A stretch of 6,495 bases of DNA from Deltaproteobacteria bacterium (GTDB lineage: Bacteria; Desulfobacterota; Desulfarculia; Adiutricales; Adiutricaceae): contig JAISZP010000181.1 in NCBI GenBank assembly GCA_031269135.1, positions 1 through 6,495 on the forward strand, in the 5' to 3' direction. Shown here one piece after another: positions 1-6,204 of the stretch. The number at the start of each line of letters is the position of its first letter. Position 1 is the first letter of the stretch. The notes under the pieces were generated by a model, which was not told the origin of the DNA, ran no database searches, and saw only the letters and a program-made list of their open reading frames with translations. A program made the position numbers and the translations under genes.

Positions 1-208
1 GAAATATTTAGCCTGATTTATTTATTTTTTGCATAAAATTTATTGCTTAAATTCGACATCCAGATTTAATTCTGTTTTTATATATAGTTAAATCAATTTA
101 AATCTTAATTATTTATTATAAACATGTAAAACCATCTAAAAAATGGCTTTATGCAATAAAAACATATTGTTTCCGCACTTTATGAGTTATGCTATCTAAC
201 ATCCAATT
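1..208. other. AT-rich noncoding DNA upstream of copA
   Basis: This stretch is very AT-rich with stops in all frames, and I see no gene in it. It holds an imperfect inverted repeat: TTTTTTGCATAAA at 25-37 is complementary to 148-160 at 12 of 13 positions, and TTTATTGC at 39-46 pairs exactly with GCAATAAA at 153-160. In DNA this rich in A and T such matches can arise by chance. The end of any gene to the left is not visible, so the direction of the left neighbour is unknown. Confidence 0.6.
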
Positions 209-237
209 TTGACTTTTTTTCCATTAAGGTGGATAAT
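209..237 (+). promoter_or_regulatory. Sigma70-type promoter for copA
   Basis: TTGACT at 209-214 (5 of 6 to the -35 consensus) and GATAAT at 232-237 (5 of 6 to the -10 consensus) are separated by exactly 17 bp. This predicts transcription from about 243-245 and a leader of about 50 nt before the copA start. The 17-bp spacer is normal; MerR-family copper activators such as CueR usually act on promoters with 19-20 bp spacers, so CueR-type control looks unlikely. A short dyad, TCCA-N6-TGGA at 220-233, lies in the spacer and overlaps the -10 box. It could be an operator, but its 4-bp arms are too short to be convincing. Confidence 0.6.
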
Positions 238-280
238 CAAATACTAAAAGGACCGGCTCTCTAATTCTGACCCGCCCCAG

Positions 281-288
281 AAAGGAGG
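281..288 (+). promoter_or_regulatory. Ribosome binding site of copA, decides a TTG start
   Basis: AAAGGAGG matches the anti-Shine-Dalgarno sequence over its full length and ends 6 nt before TTG at 295-297. No ATG or GTG lies in frame at a suitable distance. The protein read from this TTG (MAKEKFVVTGMSCAAC) has the normal beginning of an HMA domain, so TTG is the likely start. Confidence 0.85.
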
Positions 289-294
289 ATTGCT

Positions 295-2847
295 TTGGCC
301 AAAGAAAAATTCGTAGTCACCGGGATGAGTTGCGCCGCTTGCGCCGCCAGAATCGAAAAAGCCGTCGGCGCCGTCGCGGGAGTGAAAAGCGCCTCCGTAA
401 ACCTCTTGAAAAACAGCCTAGACGCCGTCTTTGACGATTCGGCGACTACCGCCGGTTCCATAATTGAAGCGGTGACCAAAGCCGGTTACGGGGCGACGCT
501 TGCTCAGTCTCAAACTCAGAGCGCTCCTACCGACGCCGCCGAGCAAGAAGAGGAAAATCTTAAAAATCGCCTCAGAGTCTCATTCATCTTTACGATACCT
601 CTGTTTTACTTGGCCATGGGTCATATGCTCTCTTGGCCGCTTCCTTCCTTCTTTTTAGGCGACGAAAACGCCTTTATCGCGGCCTTGACGCAGTTTGTGC
701 TGCTCATTCCGGTCATGGCCGTAAACTTCAAATATTACCGCTCTGGCTTTAAAAGCCTGCTTTCTTTCGCTCCCAACATGGACGCCTTGATCGCCATCGG
801 GTCGGGAGCGGCGGCCATATACGGTCTGGTCGGCTTGTACGTGATGGCCCATGGTCTGGGCGTCAACGACCCGCACTTGGTCCACCAAGCCTTTATGAAC
901 CTGTATTTCGAAAGCGGGGCCACGATCCTCACGCTGGTCACGTTAGGCAAATTTTTCGAGGCCAGAGCAAGACGCAAGACCTCGCAGGCGGTCATCGGCC
1001 TGCTTGATCTCGCCCCAAAAACCGCTACGGTGGAAAGAGACGGAGAAGAGATCGTCATCGCCGCCTCCGACATACGGGTCGGCGACACGCTTATAGTCAA
1101 AGCCGGAGAGACCGTAGCCGTCGACGGCGTCATCATCGACGGCGTCGGCGCTCTCGATGAATCGAACCTTACCGGAGAGAGCCTGCCCGTCGATAAAACC
1201 ATGGGGGATCCGGCCACCGGCGCGACCGTGCTGATGTCGGGCTTCATCAAGATCAGAGTGGACAAAGTCGGAGGCGACACCGCCTTGAGCCAGATAATCA
1301 AGTTGGTGGACGAGGCCACCTCTTCCAAAGCCCCGATTTCCAGACTTGCCGACCGCATCAGCGGCATTTTCGTTCCGATCGTCATCGCCTTGGCTTTAGT
1401 CGCGGGCGCGTTTTGGCTTATCGAGGGCGAAGGCCTCGCTTTCGCCTTGAAGATCGTCATATCGGTCTTGGTGATATCATGCCCCTGCGCCCTGGGCCTA
1501 GCCACGCCTACGGCCATCATGGTCGGAACCGGCCAAGGGGCCAAGGCAGGGATCCTTTTCAAGTCGGCTGAGGCCCTGGAGCGAGCTCACCAGCTCTCCG
1601 TAGTGGTGTTGGACAAAACCGGGACGGTGACCGCCGGTCGCCCGGAAGTCACCGAGATCTTGCCCGCCGAGGGCCTTGAGATTAAAGATGTTTTGGCTTT
1701 GGCCGCTTCCTTGGAAAAGCTCTCCGAACATCCTTTGGGACAAGCCATCGTCAGAACGGCTAAAGACCAAAATTTGGAGCTTCAAGCCGTCTCCGACTTC
1801 AAACAGATCCCAGGGGCGGGACTTGCCGCCGAAATCAGCGGAAAAACCGTCAAAGCCGGAAACAGGCGTTTAATCGAAAACATCAAAGGCGATCCCAGCT
1901 CTTTGCTCCAACATGCCCAGCGCGTCTCCGATCTTGGGGCCACTCCCATCTTTTTGGCCGACGACGACAACTTACTGGGCTTATTCGTGATTTCCGACAG
2001 GATAAAAGACTCCAGCCCCGCAGCCATAAAAGAACTCAAGCATCTTGGTCTTAAAGTGGTCATGATCACCGGCGATAACGCCAAGACCGCCCAAGCGGTA
2101 AGCCGCATAGCGGGAGTGGACGACTTTTTGGCTGAAGTTTTGCCGGGGGATAAGGAGAGGGAGATCAGACGCCTTCAGGACGGAGGCAAGCAAAAGGTGG
2201 CCATGGTGGGCGACGGAGTCAACGACGCTCCCGCTCTGGCCAGGGCGGACGTAGGCATCGCCATCGGCGCCGGAACGGATATCGCCATGGAGACGGCCGA
2301 CGTGGTTTTGATGAAAAGCGACTTGCTTGACGTCTCCGGAGCCATACAGCTTAGCCGCGCCGTTTTGCGAAACATCAAACAAAACCTTTTTTGGGCGTTC
2401 TTCTACAACGTGGTGGGCATACCAGTGGCCGCCGGAGTCTTCTACGGTCTGTTCAACCTTACCCTAAACCCTATGATAGCCGCGGCGGCGATGAGCATGA
2501 GTTCAGTATGCGTCGTATCGAACGCCTTAAGGCTTAGATTTTTTAAAGCCAACCTCTCGACCGCGACGACGGTCGCCGGGGAGCATATCAAACAGCCCGC
2601 CGCAGGTGACGGGTCAATAAGCAAAGGAGATGGAGAAATGGTCAAGAAGCTGAAAATCGAGGGGATGAGCTGCGGACACTGCTCATCGAGGGTGGAAAAA
2701 ATCCTGAAGGGCCTCAAAGGCGTAGACGGCGCGGTGGTGGACCTAAAAAAGGGAACAGCCGAAGTCACCATATCAGGTGAGATAGCCGATGCGGCCTTGA
2801 CCACCCCTGTAACCGAAGCAGGCTACCCGGCTTCCGTCATCGGCTGA
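295..2847 (+). CDS. copA: Cu+-exporting P1B-type ATPase with N- and C-terminal HMA domains
   Basis: This inner-membrane pump uses ATP to move Cu+ out of the cytoplasm. The 850-residue product has these parts in order: an N-terminal HMA domain with GMSCAAC (C13, C16); an acidic linker at about 71-90; transmembrane helices at about 93-112, 124-143, 162-184 and 202-221; the actuator loop with TGES at 293-296; helices at about 354-376 and 383-405, the latter with the CPC metal site at 396-398; the phosphorylation loop DKTGT (D440); HP at 479-480; TGDN at 592-595; GDGVND at 639-644; and two last helices with YN at 704-705 and MSMSS at 733-737. CPC, YN and MxxSS together mark the Cu+ subgroup (P1B-1). 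A second HMA domain, with GMSCGHC (C793, C796), follows the last helix. Archaeoglobus fulgidus CopA is a known case with HMA domains at both ends. All catalytic motifs are intact. The gene starts with TTG behind a full Shine-Dalgarno sequence. No chaperone or regulator gene is adjacent. Confidence 0.97.
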   Translation: MAKEKFVVTGMSCAACAARIEKAVGAVAGVKSASVNLLKNSLDAVFDDSATTAGSIIEAVTKAGYGATLAQSQTQSAPTDAAEQEEENLKNRLRVSFIFTIPLFYLAMGHMLSWPLPSFFLGDENAFIAALTQFVLLIPVMAVNFKYYRSGFKSLLSFAPNMDALIAIGSGAAAIYGLVGLYVMAHGLGVNDPHLVHQAFMNLYFESGATILTLVTLGKFFEARARRKTSQAVIGLLDLAPKTATVERDGEEIVIAASDIRVGDTLIVKAGETVAVDGVIIDGVGALDESNLTGESLPVDKTMGDPATGATVLMSGFIKIRVDKVGGDTALSQIIKLVDEATSSKAPISRLADRISGIFVPIVIALALVAGAFWLIEGEGLAFALKIVISVLVISCPCALGLATPTAIMVGTGQGAKAGILFKSAEALERAHQLSVVVLDKTGTVTAGRPEVTEILPAEGLEIKDVLALAASLEKLSEHPLGQAIVRTAKDQNLELQAVSDFKQIPGAGLAAEISGKTVKAGNRRLIENIKGDPSSLLQHAQRVSDLGATPIFLADDDNLLGLFVISDRIKDSSPAAIKELKHLGLKVVMITGDNAKTAQAVSRIAGVDDFLAEVLPGDKEREIRRLQDGGKQKVAMVGDGVNDAPALARADVGIAIGAGTDIAMETADVVLMKSDLLDVSGAIQLSRAVLRNIKQNLFWAFFYNVVGIPVAAGVFYGLFNLTLNPMIAAAAMSMSSVCVVSNALRLRFFKANLSTATTVAGEHIKQPAAGDGSISKGDGEMVKKLKIEGMSCGHCSSRVEKILKGLKGVDGAVVDLKKGTAEVTISGEIADAALTTPVTEAGYPASVIG
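2623..2640 (+). promoter_or_regulatory. In-frame internal ribosome binding site and ATG within copA
   Basis: AAAGGAG at 2623-2629 lies 8 nt before an in-frame ATG at 2638-2640 (codon 782). The site sits in the linker between the last membrane helix and the C-terminal HMA domain, exactly at the domain boundary. Stops in the other two frames (TGA at 2607-2609, TAA at 2618-2620) lie just upstream, which could be a trace of an older copA end before the two reading frames were joined. Use of the site is inferred, not shown. Confidence 0.45.
2638..2847 (+). CDS. Possible nested CopZ-like copper chaperone (C-terminal HMA domain of CopA)
   Basis: Starting at the internal ATG, this frame encodes 69 residues, the usual size of a free CopZ/Atx1-type chaperone. 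It begins MVKKLKIEGMSCGHC, with the copper-binding CxxC at residues 12 and 15 of the short form, and covers one complete HMA fold ending VTEAGYPASVIG. It is in frame with copA, so the same residues also form the C-terminal domain of the pump. A free form would carry Cu+ in the cytoplasm and deliver it to the pump. There is a functional precedent: E. coli copA makes a free chaperone, CopA(Z), by frameshifting, though from its N-terminal domain. Here the evidence is only the Shine-Dalgarno spacing and the domain boundary, and the alternative is that the domain exists only as part of CopA. Confidence 0.35.
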   Translation: MVKKLKIEGMSCGHCSSRVEKILKGLKGVDGAVVDLKKGTAEVTISGEIADAALTTPVTEAGYPASVIG

Positions 2848-2852
2848 CGGAA
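2832..2852 (+). other. Hairpin across the copA stop codon
   Basis: TTCCGTCA at 2832-2839 and TGACGGAA at 2845-2852 form a perfect 8-bp stem with a 5-nt loop, and the copA stop TGA (2845-2847) opens the right arm. No T-run follows, so it is not a classical intrinsic terminator. It may protect the mRNA 3' end or slow polymerase. The right arm is also the start of the 16-bp repeat array. Confidence 0.5.
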
Positions 2853-3034
2853 CGCAATCGGGTGACGGAGAATCAACCGACGGAACTGTCAACCGACGGA
2901 ACTATCAACTGACGGAACTATCGCCCGTCAGAGCAATCGACTGCCGGAGCAATCTCCGACAGAGCAATCGACTGATGGAACAATCGACCGGCGAAGCTAT
3001 CGCCTGACGGAGCAATCGACTGACGGCAAGTCAA
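2844..3034. repeat. Degenerate 16-bp tandem repeat array, about 12 units
   Basis: Twelve head-to-tail units of mostly 16 bp (range 15-18) share a consensus close to CYGACGGARCAATCRA. Examples are CCGACGGAACTATCAA at 2893-2908, CTGACGGAACTATCGC at 2909-2924 and CTGACGGAGCAATCGA at 3004-3019. Units 2877-2892 and 2893-2908 differ at one base. A worn further unit may follow from 3035. The first unit overlaps the copA stop codon. Within the array CTGACGG at 2909-2915 and CCGTCAG at 2925-2931 form a perfect 7-bp stem with a 9-nt loop. Sixteen is not a multiple of three and the array lies between convergent genes, so it is not a coding repeat. There are no spacers, so it is not CRISPR. Its function is unknown. 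Confidence 0.85.
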
Positions 3035-3050
3035 CCGCCGGCGAAAGCTC

Positions 3051-3090
3051 TTGAGTTCTTTCCCCGACTTCAGTCGGGGGAGGATCTCAA
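3051..3090 (+). mobile_element. Long hairpin resembling an IS200/IS605 right end (relic)
   Basis: The arms 3051-3068 and 3073-3090 pair over 18 positions with one mismatch (3056/3085) around the tetraloop TTCA at 3069-3072. The core is CCCCGAC/GTCGGGG. Two of the pairs are G-U only when the plus strand is transcribed, and become A-C mismatches in minus-strand RNA, so the structure suits plus-strand RNA. The right arm GTCGGGGGAGGATCTCAA looks like the end found after tnpB in many IS200/IS605 elements; this is recalled from the family and not searched. No tnpA or tnpB is present. There is no T-run on either strand, so a classical terminator is unlikely. The amidohydrolase stop codon lies in the tetraloop. 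Alternatives are a 3' stability hairpin of the copA mRNA or a REP-like palindrome. Confidence 0.4.
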
Positions 3091-4725
3091 CAGCTCGCCT
3101 CCAATCACCGTAACCACCACTCTGGTGGCGGCTATGGCCCTTTCGGGACAGGTCAGGATATCTCTATCCAAGACGGCGAAATCGCAAAATTTTCCCACCG
3201 TGATGGTGCCTAATCTTTTTTCTTCAAAAGCCGCCATAGCCGGCCAGATGGTATAACTGGCTATGGCTTCCAGACGGCTCAGGCAGTTCTGAACCGTAAA
3301 ACCGCCGTTAGGACGCCAATTTAGATTTTGCCTGGTTATGGCGGCATATATGCCCAGAAAAGGATTCGGCGATTCGACCGGACAATCCGAGCCGTTTATG
3401 ACGTAGCCGCCCCAGTCGATTATTTCCCGCCAGGCGTAAGAGCGCAGACTCCTCTCCGGGCCTAAGCGATCTTCCAGCATGCGCAGATCCGTCATTATCC
3501 CCACGCTCTGTATGGACGGAATCAAACCCATCCCCGACACCATCTCACGGTCTTTTTCTCCAGCTAATTGGTAGTGCTCCAAGCGCCAGTTGCGGTTGGT
3601 CTTTTCGACTCCCAACACCTTAGCCATGATTTTGACAGCCTGAGCTATGGCGGCGTCGCCGATGACGTGAATGGCCACCTGAAAACCCAGATCTCTGGCT
3701 TTGATCAGCACCTCTTCCAAGGCTTCATCGCTGTAGGAATGCCCTCCGCGGTGACCTGGCTGGTCGGCGTAATCTTGCTCAAGCCAGGCGCTTCTGGAGC
3801 CTAAAGAACCGTCGGAAAAAAGCTTCAGTCCGTCCACCGAGAGTCTGCCCCCGTAGAGGTTTCTTCGCGGTCCGACCGATAAAAATTCATCGTCCCAAGG
3901 CTCGGCCGTCATGTAAAGCTTTAAGCGGGTTTTTACGGCGCCCTTGGCTACGGCCTCTTCAATCTGAGGGTACTGATGCGCGCGAGTGGCGCAGTCCACC
4001 ACGGTAGTCAGACCAAAACCATTCATCTCCTTTAAGGACCGCTGAAATAGAACATCGAATTGGTGTCCGTCGTAGACGGGCATGGCCTGGTAGACCAGAA
4101 ATATGGCTTTCCCTATAAGCACGCCGCTTGGGGAGCCGTCTGATTGCCTTCCTATCTCGCCGGCCTGAGGAGTTTTGGTGTTTTTGTTTACGTTGGCCTT
4201 CTCTAGAGCCAAAGTATTCACCCAGATCGAATGGTTGTCGGTGCGATCCAAGACGACCGGATGATCCGGTGAGACCTTGTCGAGCTCTTGTCTGGTCGGC
4301 CATTTATGGCCTTCCCAAAGAGTTTGATCCCAACCCCTGCCGTGTATCCATTCCCCTTTGGGCCTGACTTTAGTCTCTTCAAAGACGGCTTCCAAAACGT
4401 CGTCATGCCCTTGTCCGCGCAGATCCAACTGAGAGAGCTTCAATCCCTCGTGGAGAATGTGAGCGTGACTGTCGATCAGTCCGGGGATGACGTTGCGGCC
4501 TTTGAGGTCGACCACCGCAGCCTCTTGAGGAAGAGTTGCGAGGGCTTCCTTAAAATCATCCCCTACATAAGTTATATAGCCATTTAAGCAAGCGACGACG
4601 GAAGCCCGAGGGTTTTTGGAGTCCATGGTCAAAAACTTGCCTGACCGAAAGACTTCCGCCGAGTTTGGGGAAACATCCAGATGATTTTTTTCTTCATCGC
4701 TGCCTGGAGATAATATAGAAGGCAC
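3070..4725 (-). CDS. YtcJ-type metal-dependent amidohydrolase (Amidohydrolase_3 family)
   Basis: This is a cytoplasmic metal hydrolase of the amidohydrolase superfamily. Relatives act on N-substituted formamides and other amides, and the substrate cannot be told from sequence. The 551-residue product has an N-terminal beta-sandwich segment (about 23-80), the metal-binding HxH in DSHAHI (H87, H89), the YtcJ-type DGLKLFSDGSLGSR at 298-311 with K301 a candidate bridging lysine, AIHVIGDAA (H353), LEHYQL (H384), GSDCPVE (D447), and a C-terminal GKFCDFAVLDRD strand (511-522). All expected metal ligands are present. No signal peptide is seen. The start is GTG with no clear Shine-Dalgarno; ATG at 4626-4624 would cut into the first strand of the domain, so GTG is preferred. 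The last residues after GGEL, and the TGA stop, lie within the hairpin at 3051-3090, which suggests that the original 3' end was replaced. It lies 141 bp downstream of the peptidase gene. Confidence 0.92.
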   Translation of the reverse strand: MPSILSPGSDEEKNHLDVSPNSAEVFRSGKFLTMDSKNPRASVVACLNGYITYVGDDFKEALATLPQEAAVVDLKGRNVIPGLIDSHAHILHEGLKLSQLDLRGQGHDDVLEAVFEETKVRPKGEWIHGRGWDQTLWEGHKWPTRQELDKVSPDHPVVLDRTDNHSIWVNTLALEKANVNKNTKTPQAGEIGRQSDGSPSGVLIGKAIFLVYQAMPVYDGHQFDVLFQRSLKEMNGFGLTTVVDCATRAHQYPQIEEAVAKGAVKTRLKLYMTAEPWDDEFLSVGPRRNLYGGRLSVDGLKLFSDGSLGSRSAWLEQDYADQPGHRGGHSYSDEALEEVLIKARDLGFQVAIHVIGDAAIAQAVKIMAKVLGVEKTNRNWRLEHYQLAGEKDREMVSGMGLIPSIQSVGIMTDLRMLEDRLGPERSLRSYAWREIIDWGGYVINGSDCPVESPNPFLGIYAAITRQNLNWRPNGGFTVQNCLSRLEAIASYTIWPAMAAFEEKRLGTITVGKFCDFAVLDRDILTCPERAIAATRVVVTVIGGELLRSSPD

Positions 4726-4762
4726 TGAGGCACCATAAAATGACGAGATAAGAGGTTATGAA

Positions 4763-4792
4763 GTTATAAGGCTTTGTTATGCTAGCAGTCGA
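4763..4792 (-). promoter_or_regulatory. Weak candidate promoter for the amidohydrolase gene
   Basis: On the minus strand TCGACT (4792-4787) and TATAAC (4768-4763) are separated by 18 bp, matching the -35 box at about 4 of 6 positions and the -10 box at 5 of 6. Transcription would start near 4756, about 30 nt before the GTG start. The 141-bp gap has no strong intrinsic terminator on the minus strand, so read-through from the peptidase gene is equally possible. Confidence 0.25.
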
Positions 4793-4866
4793 TAGCAGAA
4801 TGATTTGTTTTCCAGCGGTCGCCGGTCGAAGGCTTTTTTTTCAAGGAATTTACAGCCGCGTGAAAC

Positions 4867-6024
4867 CTACTGAAAATCGTAGAAGTGCCGATCATTATTG
4901 AGCACCCTATGACCTTGCCTGGTCACCAACACCAACTGCTCAAGTCTGACCCCGCCTCGACCGGGAAGGTATATGCCGGGCTCGACGGTCACCACCGAGC
5001 CTGCCAGCAATTTGTCCGAAGACCTGCCGCTGAGTCTTGGGGCTTCATGTACGGCTAAACCAACCCCATGACCTAAGCCGTGACCGAAAAATTCTTTATA
5101 TCCGGCATCGGCTATATAATCTCTAGCTATACGATCGATTTCGCTGCAGATTTTGCCTTCGCAAATCGCGTCTATGGCTAAAGCCTGCGCTTTTTTTACA
5201 GTACTATAAATTTCCTTTTGCCATGATTGAGCCTCGCCGCAGATGAAAGTGCGGGAAATATCCGAGGCGTAGCCATGGTACTGAGCTCCGCAGTCGATGA
5301 CCACCATCTGGCCGTCTTCGATTTTAGTCGGCCCGGGAACGGCGTGAGGCAAAGCGGCTCTTGGACCTGCGGCCACAATGGTCTCAAAGGCCGGACCCTG
5401 GGCGCCGAGTTCTCTAAAACGGCTGTCTAAAAACCAGGCTGCTCGCTCTTCCGTCCAACCGGGTTTAAGCTCTCGCCACAAAAGAGCTATGGCCTGTTCG
5501 GTGATGTCCAACGCTTTGGCGATGAGTTCTATTTCACTTGGACTTTTCACGCACCGAGGCAAGGAAGTATCGAACGGCGACGCCACCAGCTCAAGGTTAT
5601 CAAGTTCTTTTAATAATTTTAAATAGGTCCTTACGGTAAAAAAATCCGGCTCAAAGGCTATTTTTGATTTTTCGGGGTTTGATTCGTCAGGCTTCGATTT
5701 TTCGGACGTCAAATTTGATAAGATGGAACCAAGCCCTTTGGCTATGTCGATGACCTCGAACAATTCGGCTTCGTTGGAAGCGGCCAGCGTATAACGCGAG
5801 TCGGTGAACAAGTAATTGTTTTTTTGGGTGATGAAAAGGCAACCGCTCGACTCGTTAATCATCGGGTCTTTGGCCAAAAATCCGGAGTAATACCGGCGGT
5901 TGTCCGGAGAGGTGATTAAAATCCCATATAGATCATTTTTTTCCAGTTGCTCTTTGATGAAAACTAATCTGCCGAAAACTAATCTATTTAAGTCCGACTC
6001 ATTGTCCGGAGGGTCTTGAGGCAT
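4867..6024 (-). CDS. M24B family metallopeptidase (Xaa-Pro aminopeptidase/dipeptidase type)
   Basis: This is a cytoplasmic two-metal peptidase that cleaves the bond before proline in peptides. The 385-residue product has an N-terminal creatinase-like domain (about 15-150) and a C-terminal pita-bread domain (about 160-380). The five metal ligands expected from E. coli PepP are all seen: D244 in VVIDCGAQ, D255 in ASDISRTF, H319 in GHGLGHGVGL, E348 in TVEPGIY and E362 in GVRLEQ. The accessory histidines H227 (PHAVPG), H315 and H326 (VHEAP) are also present. The length is normal for PepQ or short Xaa-Pro peptidases, and which of these it is cannot be decided. A hydrophilic insert at 107-121 has EKSK twice, 10 residues apart. 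ATG at 6024-6022 is preceded by a moderate AGGTAG motif with AGG 6 nt upstream. The gene ends with TAG, and the amidohydrolase gene follows in the same direction. Confidence 0.95.
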   Translation of the reverse strand: MPQDPPDNESDLNRLVFGRLVFIKEQLEKNDLYGILITSPDNRRYYSGFLAKDPMINESSGCLFITQKNNYLFTDSRYTLAASNEAELFEVIDIAKGLGSILSNLTSEKSKPDESNPEKSKIAFEPDFFTVRTYLKLLKELDNLELVASPFDTSLPRCVKSPSEIELIAKALDITEQAIALLWRELKPGWTEERAAWFLDSRFRELGAQGPAFETIVAAGPRAALPHAVPGPTKIEDGQMVVIDCGAQYHGYASDISRTFICGEAQSWQKEIYSTVKKAQALAIDAICEGKICSEIDRIARDYIADAGYKEFFGHGLGHGVGLAVHEAPRLSGRSSDKLLAGSVVTVEPGIYLPGRGGVRLEQLVLVTRQGHRVLNNDRHFYDFQ

Positions 6025-6042
6025 ATTCTACCTAATTTTGAT

Positions 6043-6110
6043 GTCTGTCGAAGTCTCAGATGGAGAAAATTTGGAGAAAATCGTCTTTTTCCTGCAGTCT
6101 GTCGGACTCA
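6043..6110. repeat. Short direct repeats upstream of the peptidase gene
   Basis: GTCTGTCG occurs at 6043-6050 and 6097-6104, each followed by a similar tail (AAGTCTCA and GACTCA). Between them TGGAGAAAAT occurs twice, at 6061-6070 and 6072-6081, as an 11-bp tandem duplication. CTGCAGTCTG at 6092-6101 recurs at 6270-6279. The copies near the peptidase start could be binding sites for a regulator, but they are short and nothing else supports a role. Confidence 0.4.
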
Positions 6111-6151
6111 ACCTTTAAACGATTGAACTTATCGACCAATTAAAAGTCGGC

Positions 6152-6179
6152 AAAATTGCGCAATGAAGCGCTATTTTTT
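6152..6179 (+). terminator. Terminator-like hairpin with T-run
   Basis: GCGC at 6158-6161 pairs with GCGC at 6168-6171 around a 6-nt loop. After one T-T mismatch, AAAAT at 6152-6156 pairs with ATTTT at 6173-6177, and the T-run continues to 6179. On the minus strand the same structure is followed by a shorter run of T. It may act in both directions, but no gene inside the window ends here, so it would serve something not visible or be chance. The GC stem is only 4 bp. Confidence 0.3.
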
Positions 6180-6181
6180 GC

Positions 6182-6204
6182 TGCTTGAACTTTTACCTCA
6201 AGCA
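6182..6204. repeat. Perfect 7-bp inverted repeat
   Basis: TGCTTGA at 6182-6188 and TCAAGCA at 6198-6204 are exact reverse complements separated by 9 bp. The repeat lies directly beside the terminator-like hairpin at 6152-6179 and about 160 bp upstream of the peptidase start. It could be an operator or part of a leader structure on the minus-strand transcript. No T-run follows on either strand. Confidence 0.4.

Noticed and set aside
121..135. CopY-type operator around ACATGT
   Set aside because: It lacks the TACANNTGTA pattern and sits about 80 bp upstream of the -35 box.
735..1562. Long open frame (275 codons) on the minus strand opposite copA
   Set aside because: It lies fully antisense to an intact, well-conserved copA. 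Its translation is rich in Ser, Pro, Thr and Ala without any recognisable domain, as expected for a shadow frame.
2844..3050. CRISPR array
   Set aside because: The units are head-to-tail 16-mers with no unique spacers and no cas genes, so this is a plain tandem repeat.
4806..4842. Intrinsic terminator on the plus strand ending in a run of eight T at 4834-4841
   Set aside because: The only stem before the T-run is about 3 bp (GCC/GGC), and no plus-strand gene ends there.
6025..6033. Leaderless promoter, TAGAAT directly before the peptidase ATG
   Set aside because: No fitting -35 box is present, and the same bases make a usable AGGTAG ribosome binding site.
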